From positions 10,168,001 to 10,232,000 of the forward strand of contig OZ059899.1 in NCBI GenBank assembly GCA_964057225.1: 64,000 bases of DNA, written 5' to 3'. Origin of the DNA: Auanema rhodensis. Lineage: Eukaryota > Nematoda > Chromadorea > Rhabditida > Rhabditidae. Within the stretch, counting starts at the first letter, position 1. The number at the start of each line of letters is the position of its first letter. The position numbers and the translations under genes are program-made. This document shows, in pieces, positions 36,001-49,922 of this stretch. The notes below the pieces were generated by a model, which worked only from the letters and a program-made list of their open reading frames with translations, was not told where the DNA came from and did not search any database.

Positions 36001-39000
36001 AAATTAGAAAGAAAAGAACTAGTTTTTCCTACTTTAAAACAAACAATAAAAAATAAAATAAAAAAGATTGTTAGATATCCAATTTAAACTTATACATTTA
36101 CTTCGATAAAGAGCCTATTAGTTTGAAATTTTATGTCTTACAGTTCTCCAACAGAACAGACTGATCCTGATTTCTCTATGATTATATAAAACTCTCGTTT
36201 GATATAAAAAAAGAAGAGGAATAACGTTTCCAGGATGTCAATGATATCGAATCTAGTGATATTGTAGAAAAATGTAATGTCAGCTCCATAGGTTTTCTCT
36301 TAATTTCTCTCATCACAATTGTCTTAGTTTTTTTTCTCATAAGAGTTTCTGAAATCTTAGGTGAACAAGGCCGTATATATTTTTTTCTGGAATTCGAAAG
36401 CATTTGGGATGGAAATTAGAAAGAAAAGAACTAGTTTTTCCTACTTTAAAACAAACAATAAGAAATAAAATAAAAAAGATTGTTAGATATCCAATTTAAA
36501 CTTATACATTTACTTCGATAAAGAGCCTATTAGTTTGAAATTTTATGTCTTACAGTTCTCCAACAGAACAGACTGATCCTGATTTCTCTATGATTATATA
36601 AAACTCTCGTTTGATATAAAAAAAGAAGAGGAATAACGTTTCCAGGATGTCAATGATATCGAATCTAGTGATATTGTAGAAAAATGTAATGTCAGCTCCA
36701 TAGGTTTTCTCTTAATTTCTCTCATCACAATTGTCTTAGTTTTTTTCTCATAAGAGTTTCTGAAATCTTAGGTGAACAAGGCCGTATATATTTTTTTCTG
36801 GAATTCGAAAGCATTTGGGATGGAAATTAGAAAGAAAAGAACTAGTTTTTCCTATTTTAAAACAAACAAAAAAAAATAAAATGAAAAAGTTTGTTAGATA
36901 TCCAATTTAAACTTATACATTTACTTCGATAAAGAGCCTATTAGTTTGAAATTTTATGTCTTACAGTTCTCCAACAGAACAGACTGATCCTGATTTCTCT
37001 ATGATTACATAAAACTCTCGTTTGATATAAAAAAAGAAGAGGAATAACGTTTCCAGGATGTCAATGATATCGAATCTAGTGATATTGTAGAAAAATGTAA
37101 TGTCAGCTCCATAGGTTTTCTCTTAATTTCTCTCATCACAATTGTCTTAGTTTTTTTTCTCATTAGAGATTCTGAAATCTTAGTTGAACAAGGCCGTATA
37201 TGTTTTTTTCTGGAATTCGAAAGCATTTGGGATGGACATTAGAAGGAAAAGAACTAGTTTTTCCTACTTTAAAACAAACAAAAAAAAATGAAATGAAAAA
37301 GATTGTTAGATATCCAATTTAAACTTATACATTTACTTCGATAAAGAGCCTATTAGTTTGAAATTTTATGTCTTACAGTTCTCCAACAGAACAGACTGAT
37401 CCTGATTTCTCTATGATTACATAAAACTCTCGTTTGATATAAAAAAAGAAGAGGAATAACGTTTCCAGGATGTCAATGATATCGAATCTAGTGATATTGT
37501 AAAAAAATGTAATGTCAGCTCCATAGGTTTTCTCTTAATTTCTCTCATCACAATTGTCTTAGTTTTTTTTCTTATAAGAGTTTCTGAAATTTTAGGTGAA
37601 CAAGGCCGTATATATTTTTTTCTGGAATTCGAAAGCATTTGGGATGGAAATTAGAAAGAAAAGAACTAGTTTTTCCTATTTTAAAACAAACAAAAAAAAA
37701 TAAAATGAAAAAGATTGTTAGATATCCAATTTAAACTTATACATTTACTTCGATAAAGAGCCTATTAGTTTGAAATTTTATGTCTTACAGTTCTCCAACA
37801 GAACAGACTGATCCTGATTTCTCTATGATTACATAAAACTCTCGTTTGATATAAAAAAAGAAGAGGAATAACGTTTCCAGGATGTCAATGATATCGAATC
37901 TAGTGATATTGTAAAAAAATGTAATGTCAGCTCCATAGGTTTTCTCTTAATTTCTCTCATCACAATTGTCTTAGTTTTTTTTCTTATAAGAGTTTCTGAA
38001 ATTTTAGGTGAACAAGGCCGTATATATTTTTTTCTGGAATTCGAAAGCATTTGGGATGGAAATTAGAAAGAAAAGAACTAGTTTTTCCTATTTTAAAACA
38101 AACAAAAAAAAATAAAATGAAAAAGTTTGTTAGATATCCAATTTAAACTTATACATTTACTTCGATAAAGAGCCTATTAGTTTGAAATTTTATGTCTTAC
38201 AGTTCTCCAACAGAACAGACTGATCCTGATTTCTCTATGATTACATAAAACTCTCGTTTGATATAAAAAAAGAAGAGGAATAACGTTTCCAGGATGTCAA
38301 TGATATCGAATCTAGTGATATTGTAGAAAAATGTAATGTCAGCTCCATAGGTTTTCTCTTAATTTCTCTCATCACAATTGTCTTAGTTTTTTTCTCATAA
38401 GAGTTTCTGAAATCTTAGGTGAACAAGGCCGTATATATTTTTTTCTGGAATTCGAAAGCATTTGGGATGGAAATTAGAAAGAAAAGAACTAGTTTTTCCT
38501 ATTTTAAAACAAACAAAAAAAAATAAAATGAAAAAGATTGTTAGATATCCAATTTAAACTTATACATTTACTTCGATAAAGAGCCTATTAGTTTGAAATT
38601 TTATGTCTTACAGTTCTCCAACAGAACAGACTGATCCTGATTTCTCTATGATTACATAAAACTCTCGTTTGATATAAAAAAAGAAGAGGAAAAACGTTTC
38701 CAGGATGTCAATGATATCGAATCTAGTGATATTGTAGAAAAATGTAATGTCAGCTCCATAGGTTTTCTCTTAATTTCTCTCATCACAATTGTCTTAGTTT
38801 TTTTTCTCATTAGAGTTTCTGCAATCTTAGGTGAACAAGGCGGTATATATTTTTTTCTGGAATTCGAAAGCATTTGGGCTGGATATTAGAAGGAAAAGAA
38901 CTAGTTTTTCCTACTTTAAAACAAACAATAAGAAATAAAATGAAAAAGATTGTTAGATATCCAATTAAAACTTATACATTTACTTCGATAAAGAGCCTAT

Positions 39001-39659
39001 TAGTTTGAAATTTTATGTCTTACAGTTCTCCAACAGAACAGACTGATCCTGATTTCTCTATGATTATATAAAACTCTCGTTTGATATGAAAAAAGAAGAG
39101 GAATAACGTTTCCAGGATGTCAATGATATCGAATCTAGTGATATTGTAGAAAAATGTAATGTCAGCTCCATAGGTTTTCTCTTAATTTCTCTCATCACAA
39201 TTGTCTTAGTTTTTTTTCTCATAAGAGTTTCTGAAATCTTAGGTGAACAAGGCCGTATATATTTTTTTCTGGAATTCGAAAACATTTGGGATGGAAATTA
39301 GAAAGAAAAGAACTAGTTTTTCCTACTTTAAAACAAACAATAAGAAATAAAATAAAAAAGATTGTTAGATATCCAATTTAAACTTATACATTTACTTCGA
39401 TAAAGAGCCTATTAGTTTGAAATTTTATGTCTTACAGTTCTCCAACAGAACAGACTGATCCTGATCTCTCTATGATTACATAAAACTCTCGTTTGATATA
39501 CAAAAAGGAGAGGAATAACGTTTCCAGGATATCAATGATATCGAATCTAGTGATATTGTAGAAAAATGTAATGTCAGCTCCATAGTTTTTCTCTAAATTT
39601 CTCTCATCACAATAGTCTTATTTTTTTTCATAAGAGTTTCTGAAATATTAGTTGAACAA
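33083..39659 (+). repeat. Satellite, 16 monomers, longest tRNA-free run on the right side
   Basis: 6577 bp. A six-monomer block starting near 33301 recurs near 35770 (about 2469 bp apart), including the CATTAGAGATTCTG variant with CTTAGTTGAACA at 34535-34756 and 37005-37226. The second block starts with a post-tRNA type monomer but lacks the tRNA. Confidence 0.94.
33301..38240 (+). repeat. Six-monomer higher-order repeat, two copies (period about 2469 bp)
   Basis: Matched order of monomer variants in 33301-35769 and 35770-38240. The second copy diverges from the first at its right end. Limits are approximate. Confidence 0.75.
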
Positions 39660-39732
39660 GGCCGCGTGGCGCAATGGATAACGCGTCTGCCTACGGAGCA
39701 GAAGATTGTAGGTTCGAATCCTGCCGTGGTCG
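39660..39732 (+). tRNA. tRNA-Arg (ACG), copy 9
   Basis: Intact. The leader has GAAATATTAGTTGAACAA; T7 at 39737-39743; flank class CATTTGAC/TTTGCAAAAATC. Confidence 0.96.
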
Positions 39733-39863
39733 TAAATTTTTTTCATTTGACTTGTCATTTGCAAAAATCAAATTTATCTTCTTCAACGATTATTTTTGCA
39801 ATGTGTCATAAAAATTTCACAGTTGAACAAAACGTTTTTTAAGAATTTTTTTTGTTGTCAACA

Positions 39864-42800
39864 TATATATTTTCCTGGAATTCGAAAACATTTGGGATGG
39901 AAATTAGAAAGAAAAGAACTAGTTTTTCCTATTTTAAAACAAACAAAAAAAAATAAAATGAAGAAGATTGTTAGATATCCAATTTAAACTTATACATTTA
40001 CTTCGATAAAGAGCCTATTAGTTTGAAATTTTATGTCTTACAGTTCTCCAACAGAACAGACTGATCCTGATTTCTCTATGATTACATAAAACTCTCGTTT
40101 GATATGAAAAAAGAAGAGGAATAACGTTTCCAGGATGTCAATGATATCGAATCTAGTGATATTGTAAAAAAATGTAATGTCAGCTCCATAGGTTTTCTCT
40201 TAATTTCTCTCATCACAATTGTCTTAGTTTTTTTTCTCATAAGAGTTTCTGAAATCTTAGGTGAACAAGGCCGTATATATTTTTTTCTGGAATTCGAAAG
40301 CATTTGGGATGGAAATTAGAAAGAAAAGAACTAGTTTTTCCTACTTTAAAACAAACAATAAGAAATAAAATAAAAAAGATTGTTAGATATCCAATTTAAA
40401 CTTATACATTTACTTCGAAAAAGAGCCTATTAGTTTGAAATTTTATGTCTTACAGTTCTCCAACAGAACAGACTGATCCTGATTTCTCTATGATTATATA
40501 AAACTCTCGTTTGATATAAAAAAAGAAGAGGAATAACGTTTCCAGGATGTCAATGATATCGAATCTAGTGATATTGTAGAAAAATGTAATGTCAGCTCCA
40601 TAGGTTTTCTCTTAATTTCTCTCATCACAATTGTCTTAGTTTTTTTTCTCATAAGAGTTTCTGAAATCTTAGGTGAACAAGGCCGTATATATTTTTTTCT
40701 GGAATTCGAAAGCATTTGGGATGGAAATTAGAAAGAAAAGAACTAGTTTTTCCTACTTTAAAACAAACAATAAGAAATAAAATAAAAAAGATTGTTAGAT
40801 ATCCAATTTAAACTTATACATTTACTTCGATAAAGAGCCTATTAGTTTGAAATTTTATGTCTTACAGTTCTCCAACAGAACAGACTGATCCTGATTTCTC
40901 TATGATTACATAAAACTCTCGTTTGATATAAAAAAAGAAGAGGAATAACGTTTCCAGGATGTCAATGATATCGAATCTAGTGATATTGTAAAAAAATGTA
41001 ATGTCAGCTCCATAGGTTTTCTCTTAATTTCTCTCATCACAATTGTCTTAGTTTTTTTTCTTATAAGAGTTTCTGAAATTTTAGGTGAACAAGGCCGTAT
41101 ATATTTTTTTCTGGAATTCGAAAGCATTTGGGATGGAAATTAGAAAGAAAAGAACTAGTTTTTCCTATTTTAAAACAAACAAAAAAAAATAAAATGAAAA
41201 AGATTGTTAGATATCCAATTTAAACTTATACATTTACTTCGATAAAGAGCCTATTAGTTTGAAATTTTATGTCTTACAGTTCTCCAACAGAACAGACTGA
41301 TCCTGATTTCTCTATGATTACATAAAACTCTCGTTTGATATAAAAAAAGAAGAGGAATAACGTTTCCAGGATGTCAATGATATCGAATCTAGTGATATTG
41401 TAAAAAAATGTAATGTCAGCTCCATAGGTTTTCTCTTAATTTCTCTCATCACAATTGTCTTAGTTTTTTTTCTTATAAGAGTTTCTGAAATTTTAGGTGA
41501 ACAAGGCCGTATATATTTTTTTCTGGAATTCGAAAGCATTTGGGATGGAAATTAGAAAGAAAAGAACTAGTTTTTCCTATTTTAAAACAAACAAAAAAAA
41601 ATAAAATGAAAAAGATTGTTAGATATCCAATTTAAACTTATACATTTACTTCGATAAAGAGCCTATTAGTTTGAAATTTTATGTCTTACAGTTCTCCAAC
41701 AGAACAGACTGATCCTGATTTCTCTATGATTACATAAAACTCTCGTTTGATATAAAAAAAGAAGAGGAATAACGTTTCCAGGATGTCAATGATATCGAAT
41801 CTAGTGATATTGTAAAAAAATGTAATGTCAGCTCCATAGGTTTTCTCTTAATTTCTCTCATCACAATTGTCTTAGTTTTTTTTCTTATAAGAGTTTCTGA
41901 AATTTTAGGTGAACAAGGCCGTATATATTTTTTTCTGGAATTCGAAAGCATTTGGGATGGAAATTAGAAAGAAAAGAACTAGTTTTTCCTACTTTAAAAC
42001 AAACAATAAGAAATAAAATAAAAAAGATTGTTAGATATCCAATTTAAACTTATACATTTACTTCGATAAAGAGCCTATTAGTTTGAAATTTTATGTCTTA
42101 CAGTTCTCCAACAGAACAGACTGATCCTGATTTCTCTATGATTACATAAAACTCTCGTTTGATATAAAAAAAGAAGAGGAATAACGTTTCCAGGATGTCA
42201 ATGATATCGAATCTAGTGATATTGTAGAAAAATGTAATGTCAGCTCCATAGGTTTTCTCTTAATTTCTCTCATCACAATTGTCTTAGTTTTTTTCTCATA
42301 AGAGTTTCTGAAATCTTAGGTGAACAAGGCCGTATATATTTTTTTCTGGAATTCGAAAGCATTTGGGATGGAAATTAGAAAGAAAAGAACTAGTTTTTCC
42401 TATTTTAAAACAAACAAAAAAAAATAAAATGAAAAAGATTGTTAGATATCCAATTTAAACTTATACATTTACTTCGATAAAGAGCCTATTAGTTTGAAAT
42501 TTTATGTCTTACAGTTCTCCAACAGAACAGACTGATCCTGATTTCTCTATGATTACATAAAACTCTCGTTTGATATAAAAAAAGAAGAGGAATAACGTTT
42601 CCAGGATGTCAATGATATCGAATCTAGTGATATTGTAGAAAAATGTAATGTCAGCTCCATAGGTTTTCTCTTAATTTCTCTCATCACAATTGTCTTAGTT
42701 TTTTTTCTCATTAGAGTTTCTGAAATCTTAGGTGAACAAGGCGGTATATATATTTTCCTGGAATTCGAAAGCATTTGGGATGGAAATTAGAAAGAAAAGA

Positions 42801-43562
42801 ACTAGTTTTTCCTATTTTAAAACAAACAAAAAAAAATAAAATGAAAAAGATTGTTAGATATCCAATTTAAACTTATACATTTACTTCGATAAAGAGCCTA
42901 TTAGTTTGAAATTTCATGTCTTACAGTTCTCCAACAGAACAGACTGATCCTGATTTCTCTATGATTACATAAAACTCTCGTTTGATATAAAAAAAGAAGA
43001 GGAATAACGTTTCCAGGATGTCAATGATATCGAATCTAGTGATATTGTAAAAAAAATGTAATGTCAGCTCCATAGGTTTTCTCTTAATTTCTCTCATCAC
43101 AATTGTCTTAGTTTTTTTTCTCATAAGAGTTTCTGAAATTTTAGGTGAACAAGGCCGTATATATTTTTTTCTGGAATTCGAAAGCATTTGGGATGGAAAT
43201 TAGAAAGAAAAGAACTAGTTTTTCCTACTTTAAAACAAACAATAAGAAATAAAATAAAAAAGATTGTTAGATATCCAATTTAAACTTATACATTTACTTC
43301 GATAAAGAGCCTATTAGTTTGAAATTTTATGTCTTACAGTTCTCCAACAGAACAGACTGATCCTGATTTCTCTATGATTATATAAAACTCTCGTTTGATA
43401 TAAAAAAAGAAGAGGAATAACGTTTCCAGGATGTCAATGATATCGAATCTAGTGATATTGTAGAAAAATGTAATGTCAGCTCCATAGTTTTTCTCTTAAT
43501 TTCTCTCATCACAATAGTCTTATTTTTTTTTCATAAGAGTTTCTGAAATCCTAGTTGAACAA
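39864..43562 (+). repeat. Satellite, 9 monomers, with a cassette-loss scar
   Basis: 3699 bp. At 42741-42761 a monomer without a tRNA has TATATATATTTTCCTGG. Its continuation, including GAAATTTCATGTC at about 42909, matches the monomer that follows tRNA copy 10 (about 43929). It looks like a post-tRNA monomer from which the cassette was removed. Confidence 0.93.
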
Positions 43563-43635
43563 GGCCGCGTGGCGCAATGGATAACGCGTCTGCCTACGGA
43601 GCAGAAGATTGTAGGTTCGAATCCTGCCGTGGTCG
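43563..43635 (+). tRNA. tRNA-Arg (ACG), copy 10
   Basis: Intact. Leader GAAATCCTAGTTGAACAA; T7 at 43640-43646; flank class CATTTCAC/TTTACAAAAATC, like copies 2-4 and 13. Confidence 0.96.
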
Positions 43636-43766
43636 TAAATTTTTTTCATTTCACTTGTCATTTACAAAAATCAAATTTATCTTCTTCAACGATTATTTTT
43701 GCAATGTGTCATAAAAATTTCACAGTTGAACAAAACGTTTTTTAAGAATTTTTTTTGTTGTCAACA

Positions 43767-46700
43767 TATATATTTTCCTGGAATTCGAAAGCATTTGGGA
43801 TGGAAATTAGAAAGAAAAGAACTAGTTTTTCCTATTTTAAAACAAACAAAAAAAAATAAAATGAAAAAGATTGTTAGATATCCAATTTAAACTTATACAT
43901 TTACTTCGATAAAGAGCCTATTAGTTTGAAATTTCATGTCTTACAGTTCTCCAACAGAACAGACTGATCCTGATTTCTCTATGATTACATAAAACTCTCG
44001 TTTGATATAAAAAAAGAAGAGGAATAACGTTTCCAGGATGTCAATGATATCGAATCTAGTGATATTGTAAAAAAATGTAATGTCAGCTCCATAGGTTTTC
44101 TCTTAATTTCTCTCATCACAATTGTCTTAGTTTTTTTTCTCATAAGAGTTTCTGAAATTTTAGGTGAACAAGGCCGTATATATTTTTTTCTGGAATTCGA
44201 AAGCATTTGGGATGGAAATTAGAAAGAAAAGAACTAGTTTTTCCTACTTTAAAACAAACAATAAGAAATAAAATAAAAAAGATTGTTAGATATCCAATTT
44301 AAACTTATACATTTACTTCGATAAAGAGCCTATTAGTTTGAAATTTTATGTCTTACAGTTCTCCAACAGAACAGACTGATCCTGATTTCTCTATGATTAC
44401 ATAAAACTCTTGTTTGATATAAAAAAAGAAGAGGAATAACGTTTCCAGGATGTCAATGATATCGAATCTAGTGATATTGTAGAAAAATGTAATGTCAGCT
44501 CCATAGGTTTTCTCTTAATTTCTCTCATCACAATTGTCTTAGTTTTTTTTCTCATTAGAGTTTCTGAAATCTTAGGAGAACAAGGCCGTATATATTTTTT
44601 TCTGGAATTCGAAAGCATTTGGGATGGAAATTAGAAAGAAAAGAACTAGTTTTTCCTACTTTAAAACAAACAATAAGAAATAAAATAAAAAAGATTGTTA
44701 GATATCCAATTTAAACTTATACATTTACTTCGATAAAGAGCCTATTAGTTTGAAATTTTATGTCTTACAGTTCTCCAACAGAACAGACTGATCCTGATTT
44801 CTCTATGATTATATAAAACTCTCGTTTGATATAAAAAAAGAAGAGGAATAACGTTTCCAGGATGTCAATGATATCGAATCTAGTGATATTGTAGAAAAAT
44901 GTAATGTCAGCTCCATAGGTTTTCTCTTAATTTCTCTCATCACAATTGTCTTAGTTTTTTTTCTCATTAGAGATTCTGAAATCTTAGGTGAACAAGGCCG
45001 TATATGTTTTTTTCTGGAATTCGAAAGCATTTGGGATGGACATTAGAAGGAAAAAAACTAGTTTTTCCTACTTTAAAACAAACAAAAAAAAATGAAATGA
45101 AAAAGATTGTTAGATATCCAATTTAAACTTATACATTTACTTCGATAAAGAGCCTATTAGTTTGAAATTTTATGTCTTACAGTTCTCCAACAGAACAGAC
45201 TGATCCTGATTTCTCTATGATTACATAAAACTCTCGTTTGATATAAAAAAAGAAGAGGAATAACGTTTCCAGGATGTCAATGATATCGAATCTAGTGATA
45301 TTGTAAAAAAATGTAATGTCAGCTCCATAGGTTTTCTCTTAATTTCTCTCATCACAATTGTCTTAGTTTTTTTTCTTATAAGAGTTTCTGAAATTTTAGG
45401 TGAACAAGGCCGTATATATTTTTTTCTGGAATTCGAAAGCATTTGGGATGGAAATTAGAAAGAAAAGAACTAGTTTTTCCTATTTTAAAACAAACAAAAA
45501 ATAATAAAATGAAAAAGATTGTTAGATATCCAATTTAAACTTATACATTTACTTCGATAAAGAGCCTATTAGTTTGAAATTTTATGTCTTACAGTTCTCC
45601 AACAGAACAGACTGATCCTGATTTCTCTATGATTACATAAAACTCTCGTTTGATATAAAAAAAGAAGAGGAATAACGTTTCCAGGATGTCAATGATATCG
45701 AATCTAGTGATATTGTAAAAAAATGTAATGTCAGCTCCATAGGTTTTCTCTTAATTTCTCTCATCACAATTGTCTTAGTTTTTTTTCTTATAAGAGTTTC
45801 TGAAATTTTAGGTGAACAAGGCCGTATATATTTTTTTCTGGAATTCGAAAGCATTTGGGATGGAAATTAGAAAGAAAAGAACTAGTTTTTCCTACTTTAA
45901 AACAAACAATAAGAAATAAAATAAAAAAGATTGTTAGATATCCAATTTAAACTTATACATTTACTTCGATAAAGAGCCTATTAGTTTGAAATTTTATGTC
46001 TTACAGTTCTCCAACAGAACAGACTGATCCTGATTTCTCTATGATTACATAAAACTCTCGTTTGATATAAAAAAAGAAGAGGAATAACGTTTCCAGGATG
46101 TCAATGATATCGAATCTAGTGATATTGTAGAAAAATGTAATGTCAGCTCCATAGGTTTTCTCTTAATTTCTCTCATCACAATTGTCTTAGTTTTTTTCTC
46201 ATAAGAGTTTCTGAAATCTTAGGTGAACAAGGCCGTATATATTTTTTTCTGGAATTCGAAAGCATTTGGGATGGAAATTAGAAAGAAAAGAACTAGTTTT
46301 TCCTATTTTAAAACAAACAAAAAAAAATAAAATGAAAAAGATTGTTAGATATCCAATTTAAACTTATACATTTACTTCGATAAAGAGCCTATTAGTTTGA
46401 AATTTTATGTCTTACAGTTCTCCAACAGAACAGACTGATCCTGATTTCTCTATGATTACATAAAACTCTCGTTTGATATAAAAAAAGAAGAGGAATAACG
46501 TTTCCAGGATGTCAATGATATCGAATCTAGTGATATTGTAGAAAAATGTAATGTCAGCTCCATAGGTTTTCTCTTAATTTCTCTCATCACAATTGTCTTA
46601 GTTTTTTTTCTCATTAGAGTTTCTGAAATCTTAGGTGAACAAGGCGGTATATATTTTTTTCTGGAATTCGAAAGCATTTGGGATGGATATTAGAAGGAAA

Positions 46701-47463
46701 AGAACTAGTTTTTCCTACTTTAAAACAAACAATAAGAAATAAAATGAAAAAGATTGTTAGATATCCAATTAAAACTTATACATTTACTTCGATAAAGAGC
46801 CTATTAGTTTGAAATTTTATGTCTTACAGTTCTCCAACAGAACAGACTGATCCTGATTTCTCTATGATTATATAAAACTCTCGTTTGATATAAAAAAAGA
46901 AGAGGAATAACGTTTCCAGGATGTCAATGATATCGAATCTAGTGATATTGTAGAAAAATGTAATGTCAGCTCCATAGGTTTTCTCTTAATTTCTCTCATC
47001 ACAATTGTCTTAGTTTTTTTTCTCATAAGAGTTTCTGAAATCTTAGGTGAACAAGGCCGTATATATTTTTTTCTGGAATTCGAAAACATTTGGGATGGAA
47101 ATTAGAAAGAAAAGAACTAGTTTTTCCTACTTTAAAACAAACAATAAGAAATAAAATAAAAAAGATTGTTAGATATCCAATTTAAACTTATACATTTACT
47201 TCGATAAAGAGCCTATTAGTTTGAAATTTTATGTCTTACAGTTCTCCAACAGAACAGACTGATCCTGATCTCTCTATGATTACATAAAACTCTCGTTTGA
47301 TATACAAAAAGGAGAGGAATAACGTTTCCAGGATATCAATGATATCGAATCTAGTGATATTGTAGAAAAATGTAATGTCAGCTCCATAGTTTTTCTCTAA
47401 ATTTCTCTCATCACAATAGTCTTATTTTTTTTCATAAGAGTTTCTGAAATATTAGTTGAACAA
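43767..47463 (+). repeat. Satellite, 9 monomers
   Basis: 3697 bp. The first monomers, with TTTCATGTC and AAACTCTTGTTTG variants, recur after tRNA copy 13, 9.2 kb away. Confidence 0.94.
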
Positions 47464-47536
47464 GGCCGCGTGGCGCAATGGATAACGCGTCTGCCTACGG
47501 AGCAGAAGATTGTAGGTTCGAATCCTGCCGTGGTCG
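47464..47536 (+). tRNA. tRNA-Arg (ACG), copy 11
   Basis: Intact. Leader with GAAATATTAG as in copies 9 and 12; T7 at 47541-47547; flank class CATTTGAC/TTTGCAAAAATC. Confidence 0.96.
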
Positions 47537-47667
47537 TAAATTTTTTTCATTTGACTTGTCATTTGCAAAAATCAAATTTATCTTCTTCAACGATTATTTT
47601 TGCAATGTGTCATAAAAATTTCACAGTTGAACAAAACGTTTTTTAAGAATTTTTTTTGTTGTCAACA

Positions 47668-49718
47668 TATATATTTTCCTGGAATTCGAAAACATTTGGG
47701 ATGGAAATTAGAAAGAAAAGAACTAGTTTTTCCTATTTTAAAACAAACAAAAAAAAAATAAAATGAAAAAGATTGTTAGATATCCAATTTAAACTTATAC
47801 ATTTACTTCGATAAAGAGCCTATTAGTTTGAAATTTTATGTCTTACAGTTCTCCAACAGAACAGACTGATCCTGATTTCTCTATGATTACATAAAACTCT
47901 CGTTTGATATGAAAAAAGAAGAGGAATAACGTTTCCAGGATGTCAATGATATCGAATCTAGTGATATTGTAAAAAAATGTAATGTCAGCTCCATAGGTTT
48001 TCTCTTAATTTCTCTCATCACAATTGTCTTAGTTTTTTTTCTCATAAGAGTTTCTGAAATCTTAGGTGAACAAGGCCGTATATATTTTTTTCTGGAATTC
48101 GAAAGCATTTGGGATGGAAATTAGAAAGAAAAGAACTAGTTTTTCCTACTTTAAAACAAACAATAAGAAATAAAATAAAAAAGATTGTTAGATATCCAAT
48201 TTAAACTTATACATTTACTTCGATAAAGAGCCTATTAGTTTGAAATTTTATGTCTTACAGTTCTCCAACAGAACAGACTGATCCTGATTTCTCTATGATT
48301 ATATAAAACTCTCGTTTGATATAAAAAAAGAAGAGGAATAACGTTTCCAGGATGTCAATGATATCGAATCTAGTGATATTGTAGAAAAATGTAATGTCAG
48401 CTCCATAGGTTTTCTCTTAATTTCTCTCATCACAATTGTCTTAGTTTTTTTTCTCATAAGAGTTTCTGAAATCTTAGGTGAACAAGGCCGTATATATTTT
48501 TTTCTGGAATTCGAAAGCATTTGGGATGGAAATTAGAAAGAAAAGAACTAGTTTTTCCTACTTTAAAACAAACAATAAGAAATAAAATAAAAAAGATTGT
48601 TAGATATCCAATTTAAACTTATACATTTACTTCGATAAAGAGCCTATTAGTTTGAAATTTTATGTCTTACAGTTCTCCAACAGAACAGACTGATCCTGAT
48701 TTCTCTATGATAACATAAAACTCTCGTTTGATATAAAAAAAGAAGAGGAATAACGTTTCCAGGATGTCAATGATATCGAATCTAGTGATATTGTAAAAAA
48801 ATGTAATGTCAGCTCCATAGGTTTTCTCTTAATTTCTCTCATCACAATTGTCTTAGTTTTTTTTCTCATTAGAGTTTCTGAGATCTTAGGTGAACAAGGC
48901 GGTATATATTTTTTTCTGGAATTCGAAAGCATTTGGGATGGATATTAGAAGGAAAAGAACTAGTTTTTCCTACTTTAAAACAAACAATAAGAAATAAAAT
49001 GAAAAAGATTGTTAGATATCCAATTAAAACTTATACATTTACTTCGATAAAGAGCCTATTAGTTTGAAATTTTATGTCTTACAGTTCTCCAACAGAACAG
49101 ACTGATCCTGATTTCTCTATGATTATATAAAACTCTCGTTTGATATAAAAAAAGAAGAGGAATAACGTTTCCAGGATGTCAATGATATCGAATCTAGTGA
49201 TATTGTAGAAAAATGTAATGTCAGCTCCATAGGTTTTCTCTTAATTTCTCTCATCACAATTGTCTTAGTTTTTTTTCTCATAAGAGTTTCTGAAATCTTA
49301 GGTGAACAAGGCCGTATATATTTTTTTCTGGAATTCGAAAACATTTGGGATGGAAATTAGAAAGAAAAGAACTAGTTTTTCCTACTTTAAAACAAACAAT
49401 AAGAAATAAAATAAAAAAGATTGTTAGATATCCAATTTAAACTTATACATTTACTTCGATAAAGAGCCTATTAGTTTGAAATTTTATGTCTTACAGTTCT
49501 CCAACAGAACAGACTGATCCTGATCTCTCTATGATTACATAAAACTCTCGTTTGATATACAAAAAGGAGAGGAATAACGTTTCCAGGATATCAATGATAT
49601 CGAATCTAGTGATATTGTAGAAAAATGTAATGTCAGCTCCATAGTTTTTCTCTAAATTTCTCTCATCACAATAGTCTTATTTTTTTTCATAAGAGTTTCT
49701 GAAATATTAGTTGAACAA
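47668..49718 (+). repeat. Satellite, 5 monomers
   Basis: 2051 bp. It ends with the pre-tRNA type monomer (CCATAGTTTTTCTC, CACAATAGTC). No gene is seen. Confidence 0.95.
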
Positions 49719-49791
49719 GGCCGCGTGGCGCAATGGATAACGCGTCTGCCTACGGAGCAGAAGATTGTAGGTTCGAATCCTGCCGTGGTCG
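49719..49791 (+). tRNA. tRNA-Arg (ACG), copy 12
   Basis: Intact, GAAATATTAG leader; T7 at 49796-49802; flank class CATTTGAC/TTTGCAAAAATC. Confidence 0.96.
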
Positions 49792-49922
49792 TAAATTTTT
49801 TTCATTTGACTTGTCATTTGCAAAAATCAAATTTATCTTCTTCAACGATTATTTTTGCAATGTGTCATAAAAATTTCACAGTTGAACAAAACGTTTTTTA
49901 AGAATTTTTTTTGTTGTCAACA

